From FEN-1297 sp963787005 (GTDB taxonomy: Bacteria > Bacteroidota > Ignavibacteria > Ignavibacteriales > Ignavibacteriaceae): 64,000 nucleotides of DNA. The notes under the pieces are model-generated. The model did not search any database. It had not been told where the DNA came from and worked only from the letters and a program-made list of their open reading frames with translations. The DNA lies in the NCBI GenBank assembly GCA_963787005.1, contig CAWBBX010000018.1, positions 1 through 64,000 of the forward strand, read 5' to 3'. This document shows positions 55,320-64,000 of the stretch, piece after piece. Each line of letters starts with the position of its first letter. Within the stretch, counting starts at the first letter, position 1. The position numbers and the translations under genes are program-made.

Positions 55320-58300
55320 ATGAATAACAATCGAGTAATATTCTTTACAACATTAATCTTCGGCATTTTCCTTTTAGCCGTCGGTGCATTCGCGCAGAGT
55401 TCTGAGTCGAAATCGGAACGGCAGCATCAGGCCGTGAAAGATTATATGAACAGAGTAATGGCGAAAGAACGAGCCGAACAAAAAGATGTTAAATCTTCAT
55501 CGGATAATTCATCACAGAAAGCCGACAAGTATGAAGTATACGGATTGAAGAAAACATCCGGACAGCAGGACCGCAAGCACTATTTTATGAACGGGAATAA
55601 GATTAGCACCGAAGTGTATAATTACGGCGGTATTGCTCCCGGCTACGGTTTGCTGAGAGGAGTAAACAACGTTGTCTGGCACAACCTGGATTATGTATTC
55701 CAGTTTTGCCCGCTCGTCGGCGCATCGGTGCCCGACGCAAAAGATCCGGGCAAAAGAATTCATATTATATCGGACGGACTGAACGATTATCCGAACTACA
55801 GGGAAGTCAGCCCCGACGGAGTTCTCTGGCAGTGGCAGCCTCTGCCCGGTTACGCCGATCCCGACCAGGAGTACATGGCGTCTAATCCCGCTCCCGATCT
55901 AAACGGCGACGGCAAGCCGGACAGCTGGCCGAGATCGTGGTACAATGCGACTTTGGGAAAATATGTTTGGCCGGGCTATCTTTCGCAAAACGCAACCAAC
56001 GCCGAGTTGGAAGTATACTGGGCGATGGACGACCGCGATAATACCGAATTCGATTATTATCCTTACAACAGCGATACGACGAAGAAGGGAATCGGTGTGC
56101 AGATTGACGGACGTGCATTCCAATGGAGCAACGCCCTCGCTGAGAATTCGATATTCTTCGTATATACAATTACTAACGTAAGCGATCACGATCTCGATTC
56201 GGTGTTCTTCGGAATTTACGGCGATCCGGACGTTGGCGGCGCGAGTCCGTACAATACAAACAACCTCGGATTCTTCATTCCGCCTTACGCGGCTGACGGA
56301 AGCGTAGATAACATTCCAGTTTACGCCAGAAGTCTTGTCTACTTCTGGAATACGCAGGGCGTCGGCCAGAAGGGAATAAAGACGGGCTACATCGGTTGTA
56401 AATTCCTCGAAAGCCCTGGCAATCCAAATGACGGTATTGATAACGACGGCGACGGACTCATAGACGAGAGACAGGACGACGGTATTGACAACGACAAGGA
56501 TTGGAATCCTCTTACCGATGATGTAGGTGTGGACGGAATACCGAACACCGGGGATCAGGGCGAGGGGGACGGAGTGCCGACAGCGGGCATCAGGCTGGCC
56601 GACGGCTCTCTCGATCCGCTTCATCCGGGCGAACCCAATTTCGAGCTTACAGATCTTGACGAAGCCGATCAGATCGGACTTTCAAGCTTCAATAGCTGGG
56701 TCTGGGCTACCGATAAGATCTCCAACGACGAATCTATGTGGAACCGCAGCATTCCCGGAAACTTCGCTCAGATTCAGTCAACCCCGGCCGACCTGGTATT
56801 TATATTCGGATCCGGCTATATCTCTCTTAAGAAAGGCGAGACAAAAAGAATATCGATGGCGTTGCTTCTGGGGCAGGATCTCGATGATCTTCTTACAACC
56901 GCTCAAACCGTGCAGACAATCTACAATCAGAATTACAGGTTCTTCAAGCCGCCGATCGCTCCGCACGTAGCGGCGGTTCCGGGCGATAAGAAAGTAACGC
57001 TTTACTGGGATGACAGAGCGGAGCAGAGCGTGGACCCGATAACCGGAAAAGATTTTGAAGGCTATGTAATTTACAGAAGCACCGATCCCAGCTTTAACGA
57101 CATACAGACGGTTACCGACGGCAAAGGTGCGGGATTTTTAAGCGAGCCCCTTAAAGACTTAAACGGAAGAGAAGCTAAGTGGGACGTAGCTTTCAGGGAC
57201 GAACCGTTTAAAGATAATAACGGCAACGGACTCTATGATGCCGGTGAGCCTTTTACAGATTGGAACGGCGACGGTAAATGGACTGCGCATGTGGAAGACC
57301 CATGGAAAGGATATCATCCCGTTGCGTATCAAGGTCGCGGGCTTCATTATTATCTCGGCGACAATTCAGGTCTTGTTCATTCTTTTGTCGATTCGAACAA
57401 TGTAATAAACGGACAGACATACTATTACGCGGTTGTAGCATACGACCACGGTGATTCGCTCGGTATTCCGCCTACCGAAACCACAAAGAAAATTACCGTC
57501 GATCCGATAACATCCAAGCTGAGATTCGATCCCAATACAGTGCAGGTTATCCCGGGTCCGAGGGCCGGCGGATACGAACCTCCGGTGGTTTCGGATTTGA
57601 ACCTGCTGCACGAGAACGGCATAGGAACCGGGCATGTTGAGATCAAAACACTGAACGATATGGCCGTGAAGGACAGCAGCGATTATAAAATATTATTTTC
57701 CGATTCACTTACTTTAAACGGCAACATGATCGCGCGTAAAAATTATTCGGTGCTTCGTATGGTTCCGTTTGAAGAAACATTCCCGCTCTACGATACGAAT
57801 TATACGACGATAAGTCACACGGACATAAACAGAGACGAAGCGCTCGAGGTAACCGGCTCCGATGACGGTACGATTTATACGGAAGGAAAAGATTATTCTA
57901 TAAATACCGAGCGCGGAGCGATTCGAAGATTAGGCGGAAGTATGATGCCGAACGGCGGGCAGTTTAAGATCAGCTACAGGTATTTTCCTGTATATCAAAG
58001 TACAAGGCTCAGTCTGGAGGACGGCAATACCGTATTCGACGGGATTAAGCTTTTGGTTCAAGATGAGGCAAAGCTTGAAGTCGATACTATGAATACGCGG
58101 TGGATCGAGGGAAATTCCAATTACCTTATAAGCGTTAAGAAGGGAACAATCGGAACCGGAGATATATATCCGGCCGATTATGAAATAAAATTTTCGTCGG
58201 AAGATATCGACTCGGCTCTAATCCAGTCGAGTAAAGGATTAATTTACATCCACGTTAAGTATTCTGTAGTAACTACCACCGGCGGTATACATAAACGGAT

Positions 58301-58892
58301 AGAAACGTTTCTCAGGGAGAATAATTCTACGAAGAATCTTGCTTGGGATCCAGGTGAGGAAATAATATTATTTAAACCGGATGCGGAGCTGACGCCCTCC
58401 GAATTGACATGGGGTGTAACTATAACTCCTCCGACGGATTCTACCTTAACTCCAATCGCTCCATCCGACGGAGACTTGCTTCAAATAATTACGAAGCGCC
58501 CGTTTAACTCGAACGACAGGTTCGACTTTAAAACCGAAGGTGCGCAGTACAGCGCTGCTAAGGCCGGAAACGGACTTGATAACGTTTACGTTGTTCCGAA
58601 CCCTTATGTGGGAGTAAACCAGATAGAACCCGCTAACCAGCTGCCCGGCCAGCCGCGCGGCGAAAGACGAATTTATTTCGAGAACCTTCCTCCGAAATGT
58701 TCGATAAGAATATTTACACTGAGCGGCGAGCACGTGAAGACTATAGAACACGACGGAACGATCGAAAACGGAAGAGAATACTGGAACCTCTTGAATACCG
58801 ACGGATTCGGAGTCGCTTACGGTATTTACTTTGCTCATATAGACGCGCCCGGAGTGGGCGAGAAGATTATAAAGTTTGCTCTAATTAAATGA
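55320..58892 (+). CDS. large exported surface protein (1190 aa)
   Basis: Signal peptide LLAVGAFAQ. Calcium-loop-like motifs occur in the middle (DNDGDGLIDERQDDGIDND, DNNGNGLYDAGEP and DWNGDGKW). A fibronectin III-like segment is at ~540-720 (APHVAAVPGDKKVTLYWDDRAEQ). The C-terminal ~90 residues (VYVVPNPYVG...IRIFTLSGEHVKTIEHD...YGIYFAHIDAPGVGEKIIKFALIK) resemble a sorting-type beta domain but lack NYPNPFNPST. GGAG before the ATG. Co-transcribed with the receptor. Function unknown; an exposed binding or scaffold protein is my inference. Confidence 0.75.
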   Translation: MNNNRVIFFTTLIFGIFLLAVGAFAQSSESKSERQHQAVKDYMNRVMAKERAEQKDVKSSSDNSSQKADKYEVYGLKKTSGQQDRKHYFMNGNKISTEVYNYGGIAPGYGLLRGVNNVVWHNLDYVFQFCPLVGASVPDAKDPGKRIHIISDGLNDYPNYREVSPDGVLWQWQPLPGYADPDQEYMASNPAPDLNGDGKPDSWPRSWYNATLGKYVWPGYLSQNATNAELEVYWAMDDRDNTEFDYYPYNSDTTKKGIGVQIDGRAFQWSNALAENSIFFVYTITNVSDHDLDSVFFGIYGDPDVGGASPYNTNNLGFFIPPYAADGSVDNIPVYARSLVYFWNTQGVGQKGIKTGYIGCKFLESPGNPNDGIDNDGDGLIDERQDDGIDNDKDWNPLTDDVGVDGIPNTGDQGEGDGVPTAGIRLADGSLDPLHPGEPNFELTDLDEADQIGLSSFNSWVWATDKISNDESMWNRSIPGNFAQIQSTPADLVFIFGSGYISLKKGETKRISMALLLGQDLDDLLTTAQTVQTIYNQNYRFFKPPIAPHVAAVPGDKKVTLYWDDRAEQSVDPITGKDFEGYVIYRSTDPSFNDIQTVTDGKGAGFLSEPLKDLNGREAKWDVAFRDEPFKDNNGNGLYDAGEPFTDWNGDGKWTAHVEDPWKGYHPVAYQGRGLHYYLGDNSGLVHSFVDSNNVINGQTYYYAVVAYDHGDSLGIPPTETTKKITVDPITSKLRFDPNTVQVIPGPRAGGYEPPVVSDLNLLHENGIGTGHVEIKTLNDMAVKDSSDYKILFSDSLTLNGNMIARKNYSVLRMVPFEETFPLYDTNYTTISHTDINRDEALEVTGSDDGTIYTEGKDYSINTERGAIRRLGGSMMPNGGQFKISYRYFPVYQSTRLSLEDGNTVFDGIKLLVQDEAKLEVDTMNTRWIEGNSNYLISVKKGTIGTGDIYPADYEIKFSSEDIDSALIQSSKGLIYIHVKYSVVTTTGGIHKRIETFLRENNSTKNLAWDPGEEIILFKPDAELTPSELTWGVTITPPTDSTLTPIAPSDGDLLQIITKRPFNSNDRFDFKTEGAQYSAAKAGNGLDNVYVVPNPYVGVNQIEPANQLPGQPRGERRIYFENLPPKCSIRIFTLSGEHVKTIEHDGTIENGREYWNLLNTDGFGVAYGIYFAHIDAPGVGEKIIKFALIK

Positions 58893-58955
58893 CGACGGGT
58901 GGGGGCGGTTATGAAAAAAGTAATACCGGAAATTAGACAATCGAAGGAGTTTTAA

Positions 58956-59981
58956 ATGAAATCAATTAAAGTGATTTTCTTCATCATTCTCGGGATGCTC
59001 TCGGCGCGCGATACATTTGCTCAGCTCGGCGCCGAGATTAATAAGACAGGCACAACAGCCGCGCAGTTCTTAAAGATCGCCGTCGGTCCGCGGCCAGTAG
59101 GTATGGGCGGCGCTTACACAGCGTCGGCGGACGACATAAATTCTATATACTGGAATCCCGCGGGTCTTGCCAGAATGTACGCCAAGGAAGCGTATTTTAA
59201 TCACGTCGACTGGATAGCCGACGTAAACCTTGATTACGCGGGCGTGGGCGTAGACGTATCGGGACTCGGTACGATCGCCGCTTCCGTTGCGGTACTCTCG
59301 ATGGGGGATATGAAAGTAAGAACGCTGGAAAATCCCGAAGGAACCGGTGAAATTTTCAACGCCGGATCGCTTCTGCTCGGGCTGTCGTACGCCAGAAATC
59401 TAACCGAAGATTTTTCGATAGGCTTCAACGTAAAATATATTAATGAATATATCTGGCATGAATCAGCTTCCAGTTTCGCGCTGGATGTCGGCGTGCTTTA
59501 CAGAATTCAATTTTTGAATGAATTGAGATTGGGCGCGAGTATTTCCAACTTCGGTCCCAAGATGCAGCTTGCCGGAAGAGATATACTTGAGATAATGCAG
59601 ACAGGACCGGGAAATCAGAATATCATTAACACGAATCTCGATCTAGATAAATTTGAACTTCCGCTTATCTTCAGAATAGGATTGGCTGTGGACGCGGTGA
59701 AGAATAATGATACAAGATTAACGCTCGCCGCCGATGCGGTTCATCCAAACGATAATTCCGAGCACGTAAATACCGGCGTTGAATTCTCCTGGCATGAGCT
59801 TTTCTTCGTACGCGGCGGTTATAAATCGCTTTTTGAGAGGGAAGGCGAGCAGGGACTAACGCTGGGAGTCGGTGTAAACTACCGTCTGGTGGAAGCCGTT
59901 AAAGTTATGATCGATTATGCTTATCAGGATTTCGGCAGGCTGAAAAATGTTCAGTATATTTCCCTGGGAGTGAAGTTTTAA
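58956..59981 (+). CDS. PorV/PorQ-family outer-membrane protein
   Basis: 341 aa. Signal peptide ends DTFAQ. KTGTTAAQFLKIAVGPRPVGMGGAYTASADDINSIYWNPAGLA is typical of the PorV/PorQ (UPF0164) barrel. The protein ends in the outer-membrane signature LGVKF. In type IX secretion PorV carries substrates with a sorting domain to the surface. Several are encoded in this window, so the assignment fits. AAGGAG lies before the ATG. Third gene of the receptor/surface-protein unit. Confidence 0.87.
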   Translation: MKSIKVIFFIILGMLSARDTFAQLGAEINKTGTTAAQFLKIAVGPRPVGMGGAYTASADDINSIYWNPAGLARMYAKEAYFNHVDWIADVNLDYAGVGVDVSGLGTIAASVAVLSMGDMKVRTLENPEGTGEIFNAGSLLLGLSYARNLTEDFSIGFNVKYINEYIWHESASSFALDVGVLYRIQFLNELRLGASISNFGPKMQLAGRDILEIMQTGPGNQNIINTNLDLDKFELPLIFRIGLAVDAVKNNDTRLTLAADAVHPNDNSEHVNTGVEFSWHELFFVRGGYKSLFEREGEQGLTLGVGVNYRLVEAVKVMIDYAYQDFGRLKNVQYISLGVKF

Positions 59982-60030
59982 TTCTAATTATAAATAGATA
60001 ATTAGATATATGAATTAATTTATTTTTATT

Positions 60031-60157
60031 GCCGTTCGCTTTAGCGAACGGATAGTGAAAATGGAAAAACTTTCAGGCTTTAGCCTCATTCATAGAGCCG
60101 ATGCTACTAAAGTCGAGTTTTAATGCTGTTCCTTATTCCGTCGGCTGAAGCCGACGG
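60031..60157. repeat. inverted pair of palindromes (second REP type)
   Basis: CCGTTCGCT/AGCGAACGG (60032-60052) and CCGTCGGCT/AGCCGACGG (60138-60157). The left one is preceded by TATTG and the right one followed by CAATA, so they are the same element in opposite orientation. It is unlike the GTAG type at 47 kb. Confidence 0.75.
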
Positions 60158-60269
60158 CAATAGATTGGGCGATCAGCCGGATATTTTGAATTAAGTTATT
60201 CTAAGGCTTGATTTCGAGTTTAAGTTGATTTTTTCCGGTGTTTATTTTTACAGCAGTATAACAAAACCG

Positions 60270-60304
60270 AAAAAGCCGTGATTTTAAAAATCACGGCTTT
60301 TTTG
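60270..60304 (+). terminator. rho-independent terminator
   Basis: AAAAGCCGTGATTTT and AAAATCACGGCTTTT pair perfectly, followed by TTT. It could act in both directions and separates the PorV unit from efp. Confidence 0.92.
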
Positions 60305-60444
60305 TACAAAATTGATCAAAATTGACCCAAATCGGAGTCATTTTGGTTAAAAACTGCTGATTTTAATAATGTCGGTTTCTTGACTTTCAACCTCCATATA
60401 TCTATTTTTTCTGTCTATTTATTAACTAACTACACACGGGATAT

Positions 60445-61008
60445 ATGGCAGACACTTCGGATTTCAGAAACGGCTTAATCATCAAATTTAAAAATGATCT
60501 CTACACAATTGTAGAATTCCAGCACGTTAAGCCCGGCAAAGGCGGAGCCTTCGTAAGATCAACTCTTAAAAATTTAAGAAACGGAAAAGTACTCGACAAT
60601 ACATTCAGAGCCGGCGAATCGGTGGATGTTGTAAGGGTCGAGAGAAGAAAATATCAATACCTTTACAGGGACGGAGACTTCCTCGTCTGCATGGATAACG
60701 AAACATTCGAACAGATAAATGTGCCGGCCGAACTATTCGGCGGCGGCGTAGATTACCTGAAGGAAAGCGTAGACGTCGATATTCTCTTCGACGGAACCGA
60801 AATTATAAACGTTGAAATACCGATTTTCGTCAACCTAAAAGTAGTTGAGACGGAACCGGGATTTAAGGGGGACACGGCGACCGGCGCGACAAAACCGGCC
60901 AAACTAGAGACCGGCGGTACTATAAGCGTACCTCTGTTCATAAACATCGACGATGTTCTCAGGGTGGATACAAGAACCGGGGAATATATGGAAAGAGTAA
61001 AATCTTAA
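60445..61008 (+). CDS. efp: translation elongation factor P
   Basis: 187 aa. Rescues ribosomes stalled at proline runs. The domain I loop HVKPGKGGAF presents Lys32, the residue modified in many bacteria; no EpmA/EpmB genes are nearby. Domains II and III are complete (NVPAELFGGG, GATKPAKLETGGTISVPLFI, then VDTRTGEYMERV). It is followed by accB after 15 bases and so probably heads an efp-accB-accC operon, a common arrangement. Confidence 0.97.
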   Translation: MADTSDFRNGLIIKFKNDLYTIVEFQHVKPGKGGAFVRSTLKNLRNGKVLDNTFRAGESVDVVRVERRKYQYLYRDGDFLVCMDNETFEQINVPAELFGGGVDYLKESVDVDILFDGTEIINVEIPIFVNLKVVETEPGFKGDTATGATKPAKLETGGTISVPLFINIDDVLRVDTRTGEYMERVKS

Positions 61009-61023
61009 TAACAGGGTAGCCAA

Positions 61024-61491
61024 ATGGATTTAAACTTGATAAAGAAGCTTGTTAAGCTGGTCGATACAAGCGAAATTACTGACCTTGAAATTGAAGAAGA
61101 AGGCTTTAAAGTTAAAATAGCCAAGAAGATCAGAGCCTTCAGAGACTCCGGCTATCAGCCGCAGGTGGTCCTCGGTCAACCGCAGGCCGGCTCGTCGGCA
61201 AAAGAAGCATCCGAGGAAGAAAAGCCGAAGGATAAAGAACAGGCGGCTAACCAGCATGAGATCAAATCTCCCATAGTGGGTACTTTTTACAGGGCCCCGG
61301 GGCCCGACGCCGATCCTTACGTTCAGGTAGGTGATTCGATTTCCTCCGGAACCGTTCTTTGCATCATAGAAGCGATGAAATTAATGAACGAAATTGAAAG
61401 CGATGCTGACGGAAAGATTGTAGAAATATTAGTCGAAAACGGGAAACCGGTAGAGTACAATCAGCCGCTGTTTTTAGTACAAACCAGTTGA
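61024..61491 (+). CDS. accB: biotin carboxyl carrier protein of acetyl-CoA carboxylase
   Basis: 155 aa. Carries biotin for the first step of fatty-acid synthesis. The C-terminal biotinyl domain has EAMKLMNEIE with Lys119 as attachment site, and SPIVGTFYRAPGPDADPYV before it. The charged Ala/Glu/Lys linker (~55-78) is typical. Located between efp and accC. Confidence 0.97.
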   Translation: MDLNLIKKLVKLVDTSEITDLEIEEEGFKVKIAKKIRAFRDSGYQPQVVLGQPQAGSSAKEASEEEKPKDKEQAANQHEIKSPIVGTFYRAPGPDADPYVQVGDSISSGTVLCIIEAMKLMNEIESDADGKIVEILVENGKPVEYNQPLFLVQTS

Positions 61492-61520
61492 TTCTTATCT
61501 AACAGCACATTGAGGACGTT

Positions 61521-62855
61521 TTGTTTAACAAAATTTTAATTGCTAACAGGGGCGAAATTGCCTTAAGAATAATAAGGACCTGCAGAGAACTGGGTATAAA
61601 GACAGTCGCTGTCTACTCCGAAGCGGATAGAGATGCCCTCCACGTAACTTTTGCCGATGAGGCGGTTTGCATAGGACCCGCCGTAAGCAGAGAAAGCTAC
61701 TTAAAGATTCCTTTGATTATATCCGCCGCGCAGATCACCGGTGCTGATGCAATTCATCCGGGTTACGGCTTCCTTGCTGAAAACGCGAACTTCTCCGAGA
61801 TCTGCCAGGAATCCGGCATTAAATTTATCGGTCCTTCACCCGAAATGATCCGCGCGATGGGAGACAAGGCATACGCCAAAGAAACAATGAAGAAAAGCGG
61901 TGTGCCTGTAGTGCCCGGCAGCGACGGTGTAATAAGCGACATTGAAGAGGGGAAGAAAATCGCGAAAGAGATCGGATTCCCGGTTATCATAAAAGCATCG
62001 GCCGGCGGCGGCGGTAAGGGAATGAGAATCGTTTGGAACGCGAAGGAATTTGAGAACGCCTTTAAAACAGCGCGCAACGAGGCCGAGTCTTCATTCGGTA
62101 ATCCCGATGTTTATCTGGAGAAATTTATCGAGAACCCCAGGCACGTGGAGATACAGATACTGGGCGACAGCAAGGGAAACGTTTATCATTACGGTGAAAG
62201 AGACTGCTCCGTTCAGAGACGTCACCAGAAACTAATAGAGGAATCGCCTTCACCGGCGCTGAACCAGGCTCTTCGAGATAAGATGGGGAACACTGCGGTG
62301 TTGGGCGCCAACTCGGTTAACTACGAAGGTGCGGGAACGATTGAATTCCTTCTAGATAAGCACAAGAATTTTTTCTTCATGGAAATGAACACGCGTATAC
62401 AGGTTGAGCACCCAGTAACCGAGTGGGTTTATGGTCTCGATCTTATACGCCAGCAGATAATTGTAGCCGCGGGCGGCAATATCGAGATACTTCCGCATAA
62501 GCCGGTCGGACACGCGATCGAATTCCGTATCAATGCCGAAGATCCGGAAGCTAATTTCATGCCTTCGCCGGGCAAGATACAGTCGCTTCATTTTCCGGGC
62601 GGGTTCGGCGTTAGAGTCGATTCGCATATTTATTCTTCGTATTCCATCCCTCCTTATTACGATTCGCTTATTGCAAAGCTGATAGTCTGGGGCACCGACA
62701 GAGAGCACGCCGTTGCCAGGGGAAGAAGGGCTCTAGAGGAATTCGTAGTCGAGGGTATTAAGACAACGATACCTTTCCATCTTAAGGTGCTCGAAGATCC
62801 GCGTTTCTTAAGCGGGAACTTCGATACCGGTTTCATGGAGCATTTTTCATTCTGA
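61521..62855 (+). CDS. accC: biotin carboxylase of acetyl-CoA carboxylase
   Basis: 444 aa. Carboxylates the biotin on AccB using ATP and bicarbonate. N-terminal FNKILIANRGEIALRIIRTC, ATP-grasp loop KASAGGGGKGMRIV, ERDCSVQRRHQKLIEE, and EMNTRIQVEHPVTE, all intact. The start is TTG at 61521, with GAGGA 4 bases before. It follows accB by 29 bp. Confidence 0.97.
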   Translation: MFNKILIANRGEIALRIIRTCRELGIKTVAVYSEADRDALHVTFADEAVCIGPAVSRESYLKIPLIISAAQITGADAIHPGYGFLAENANFSEICQESGIKFIGPSPEMIRAMGDKAYAKETMKKSGVPVVPGSDGVISDIEEGKKIAKEIGFPVIIKASAGGGGKGMRIVWNAKEFENAFKTARNEAESSFGNPDVYLEKFIENPRHVEIQILGDSKGNVYHYGERDCSVQRRHQKLIEESPSPALNQALRDKMGNTAVLGANSVNYEGAGTIEFLLDKHKNFFFMEMNTRIQVEHPVTEWVYGLDLIRQQIIVAAGGNIEILPHKPVGHAIEFRINAEDPEANFMPSPGKIQSLHFPGGFGVRVDSHIYSSYSIPPYYDSLIAKLIVWGTDREHAVARGRRALEEFVVEGIKTTIPFHLKVLEDPRFLSGNFDTGFMEHFSF

Positions 62856-62978
62856 CCTCCGTCCAGGCCGCACACATGTTCCTGAATTTTCTTAAGTGAT
62901 TGTGGATCACGCAATGTCACAATATGTTTTGTAAAAAAAAGTTAAATTGAATCTGAAAATAAAATTATTGAGGGAAAC

Positions 62979-63359
62979 ATGAATACTCCTGAGAATTTAA
63001 AGTACACAAAAGATCACGAATGGATCCTGGTTGACGGAAAAACAGGAACTATCGGAGTAACTGATTATGCGCAGGGCGAGTTGGGCGACGTAGTGTTTGT
63101 CGATATCGATCCTAATCTATCTGAAATTAAGACAGGTGAGACATTCGGAACTATAGAAGCCGTAAAAACGGTAAGCGACCTTTACGCGCCGTGCAACGGG
63201 AAAGTCATTGAGGTAAATAAAGCGCTGGCGGATTCGCCCGAGGTTGTAAACAGCGATCCTTACGGTGGCGGCTGGATGATTAAGATCGAGATAAACGACC
63301 CGTCGGAACTTTCCGGATTGCTCGACAGCGCCGCATACGAAAAACAGATAGGCGGCTGA
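62979..63359 (+). CDS. gcvH: glycine cleavage system H protein
   Basis: 126 aa. Lipoyl carrier of the glycine cleavage complex. KYTKDHEWI, VTDYAQGELGDVVFVD and the lipoylation site Lys63 in IEAVKTVSD are all present. Transcribed separately from accC by a 123-bp gap. gcvT and gcvP are not in this window. Confidence 0.96.
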   Translation: MNTPENLKYTKDHEWILVDGKTGTIGVTDYAQGELGDVVFVDIDPNLSEIKTGETFGTIEAVKTVSDLYAPCNGKVIEVNKALADSPEVVNSDPYGGGWMIKIEINDPSELSGLLDSAAYEKQIGG

Positions 63360-63458
63360 TCCCGTTATCTTATTTATTATTAATGACGCACTTTACAAAT
63401 TCCTGCCTTGCGCGGAGCGGGTAGTTTGATCCTTGTAAAATTATTAAGATCATTGAAA

Positions 63459-63483
63459 ACAAAACCCTTAACCGGGGTTTTGT
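63459..63483 (+). terminator. rho-independent terminator after gcvH
   Basis: ACAAAACCC and GGGTTTTGT pair around a 7-base loop (TTAACCG), followed by TTTTGTTTT. It ends the gcvH transcript 100 bases downstream of the stop. Confidence 0.85.
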
Positions 63484-63528
63484 TTTTGTTTTAAAAAGTT
63501 AATCCTCATTCACGGAGAAATACGAAAG

Positions 63529-64000
63529 ATGCAAGTAAACGATAAAATTGTAATTATTGATTTCGGGTCGCAGTACACGCAGCTCATTGCGAGACGTGTA
63601 AGGGAAGATCATGTTTATTCTGAAATTCATCCTCACGACGTAAGTATAGAAACTGTTAAAGAAATGAATCCGTCGGGCATAATTCTGTCTGGCGGACCGA
63701 TGAGCGTATACGACGCCAATGCCCCTCGTCTCAATTCAGAGCTTCTCGAGCTGGGAGTGCCGGTTCTCGGTATATGCTACGGTCTCCAGCTAATAGGGAA
63801 GCATTTTAACGGAGAAGTTGAATCGGCGAAGAACAGGGAGTACGGGAAGGCGGTGCTGAGGGTAACAAAAGATTCAAAACTTTTTAAGAACGTTACAAAA
63901 AGCTCCATAGTCTGGATGAGTCACGGCGACTTTCTTTCTAAGATTCCCGAAGGATTTACAGTGCTAGCCGAATCCGATCATTCCCCGGTCTGCGCGCTTT
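63529..64000 (+). CDS. guaA: GMP synthase (glutamine-hydrolysing), N-terminal part
   Basis: Truncated by the window end; 157 residues are visible. It makes GMP from XMP. The glutamine amidotransferase domain is present with IVIIDFGSQYTQLIARRVRE, the oxyanion loop SGGPMSVYD and the catalytic Cys83 in GICYGLQLIG; the later His-Glu pair lies beyond the edge. GGAG about 11 bases before the ATG. The ATP-pyrophosphatase domain must follow outside. Confidence 0.95.
   Translation, partial: MQVNDKIVIIDFGSQYTQLIARRVREDHVYSEIHPHDVSIETVKEMNPSGIILSGGPMSVYDANAPRLNSELLELGVPVLGICYGLQLIGKHFNGEVESAKNREYGKAVLRVTKDSKLFKNVTKSSIVWMSHGDFLSKIPEGFTVLAESDHSPVCAL

Larger units (their letters stand above)
59982..60444. 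other. non-coding region with REP-like pair and terminator
   Basis: About 460 bp without a gene. It holds an inverted pair of 20-bp hairpins (60031, 60138) and a terminator (60270). The remaining sequence up to 60444 should carry the efp promoter. Confidence 0.6.

Overview
The window is a stretch of bacterial chromosome of moderate GC with dense coding. It most likely comes from the Ignavibacteria/Melioribacter branch of the Bacteroidota-Chlorobi group. The evidence is four secreted proteins ending in the NYPNPFNPST type of C-terminal sorting domain, a PorV-like outer-membrane protein, two large TonB-dependent receptors with carboxypeptidase-like N-terminal domains, a DUF4249 lipoprotein, and a tmRNA whose tag ends in EYNYALAA. 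No ribosomal RNA is present, so the assignment rests on protein style only.

Layout. 0-13.6 kb is a minus-strand block: two half-size ABC exporters with a D-2-hydroxyacid dehydrogenase gene between them, serS, leuS, a rhodanese-fold lipoprotein with no catalytic cysteine, and a DUF4249 lipoprotein next to its TonB receptor. 14-18 kb holds three plus-strand envelope genes. They converge on an LptF/LptG-type permease pair at 18-20.5 kb. 20.8-25.1 kb holds an M20 dipeptidase, a lipoprotein, a YgfZ-like protein and a PduO-type cobalamin adenosyltransferase. The tmRNA gene follows at 25.1 kb.

25.5-40 kb, between the tmRNA and dapF, is an accessory region. It contains duplicated hairpin repeats, a GIY-YIG mini-nuclease, surface proteins with a sorting domain, two cassette-like genes bounded by attC-like sequences with no integrase, a frameshifted SDR gene, and a two-component system (beta-propeller histidine kinase plus NarL-type regulator). 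Eight single-base frameshifts fall in five genes here. I saw none in the flanking regions.

40-49 kb holds dapF, a PHP phosphoesterase, a run of small membrane proteins, an acetyltransferase, and a REP system: a RAYT transposase embedded in about eighteen GTAG-footed REP hairpins arranged as head-to-head pairs in 114-117 bp units. A tRNA-Arg(CCG) follows. 49-60 kb is an export cluster: TPR protein, FG-GAP protein with sorting domain, TonB receptor, a 1190-aa surface protein and a PorV-like protein. 60.4-64 kb is housekeeping: efp, accB, accC, gcvH and the 5' part of guaA.

The most interesting features are the REP/RAYT locus, which has a lone diverged REP with compensatory base changes at 41.4 kb; the attC-like cassette pair; a 75-bp structured repeat present twice; and the frameshift cluster, which must be resolved (assembly error or gene decay) before the accessory genes are interpreted.
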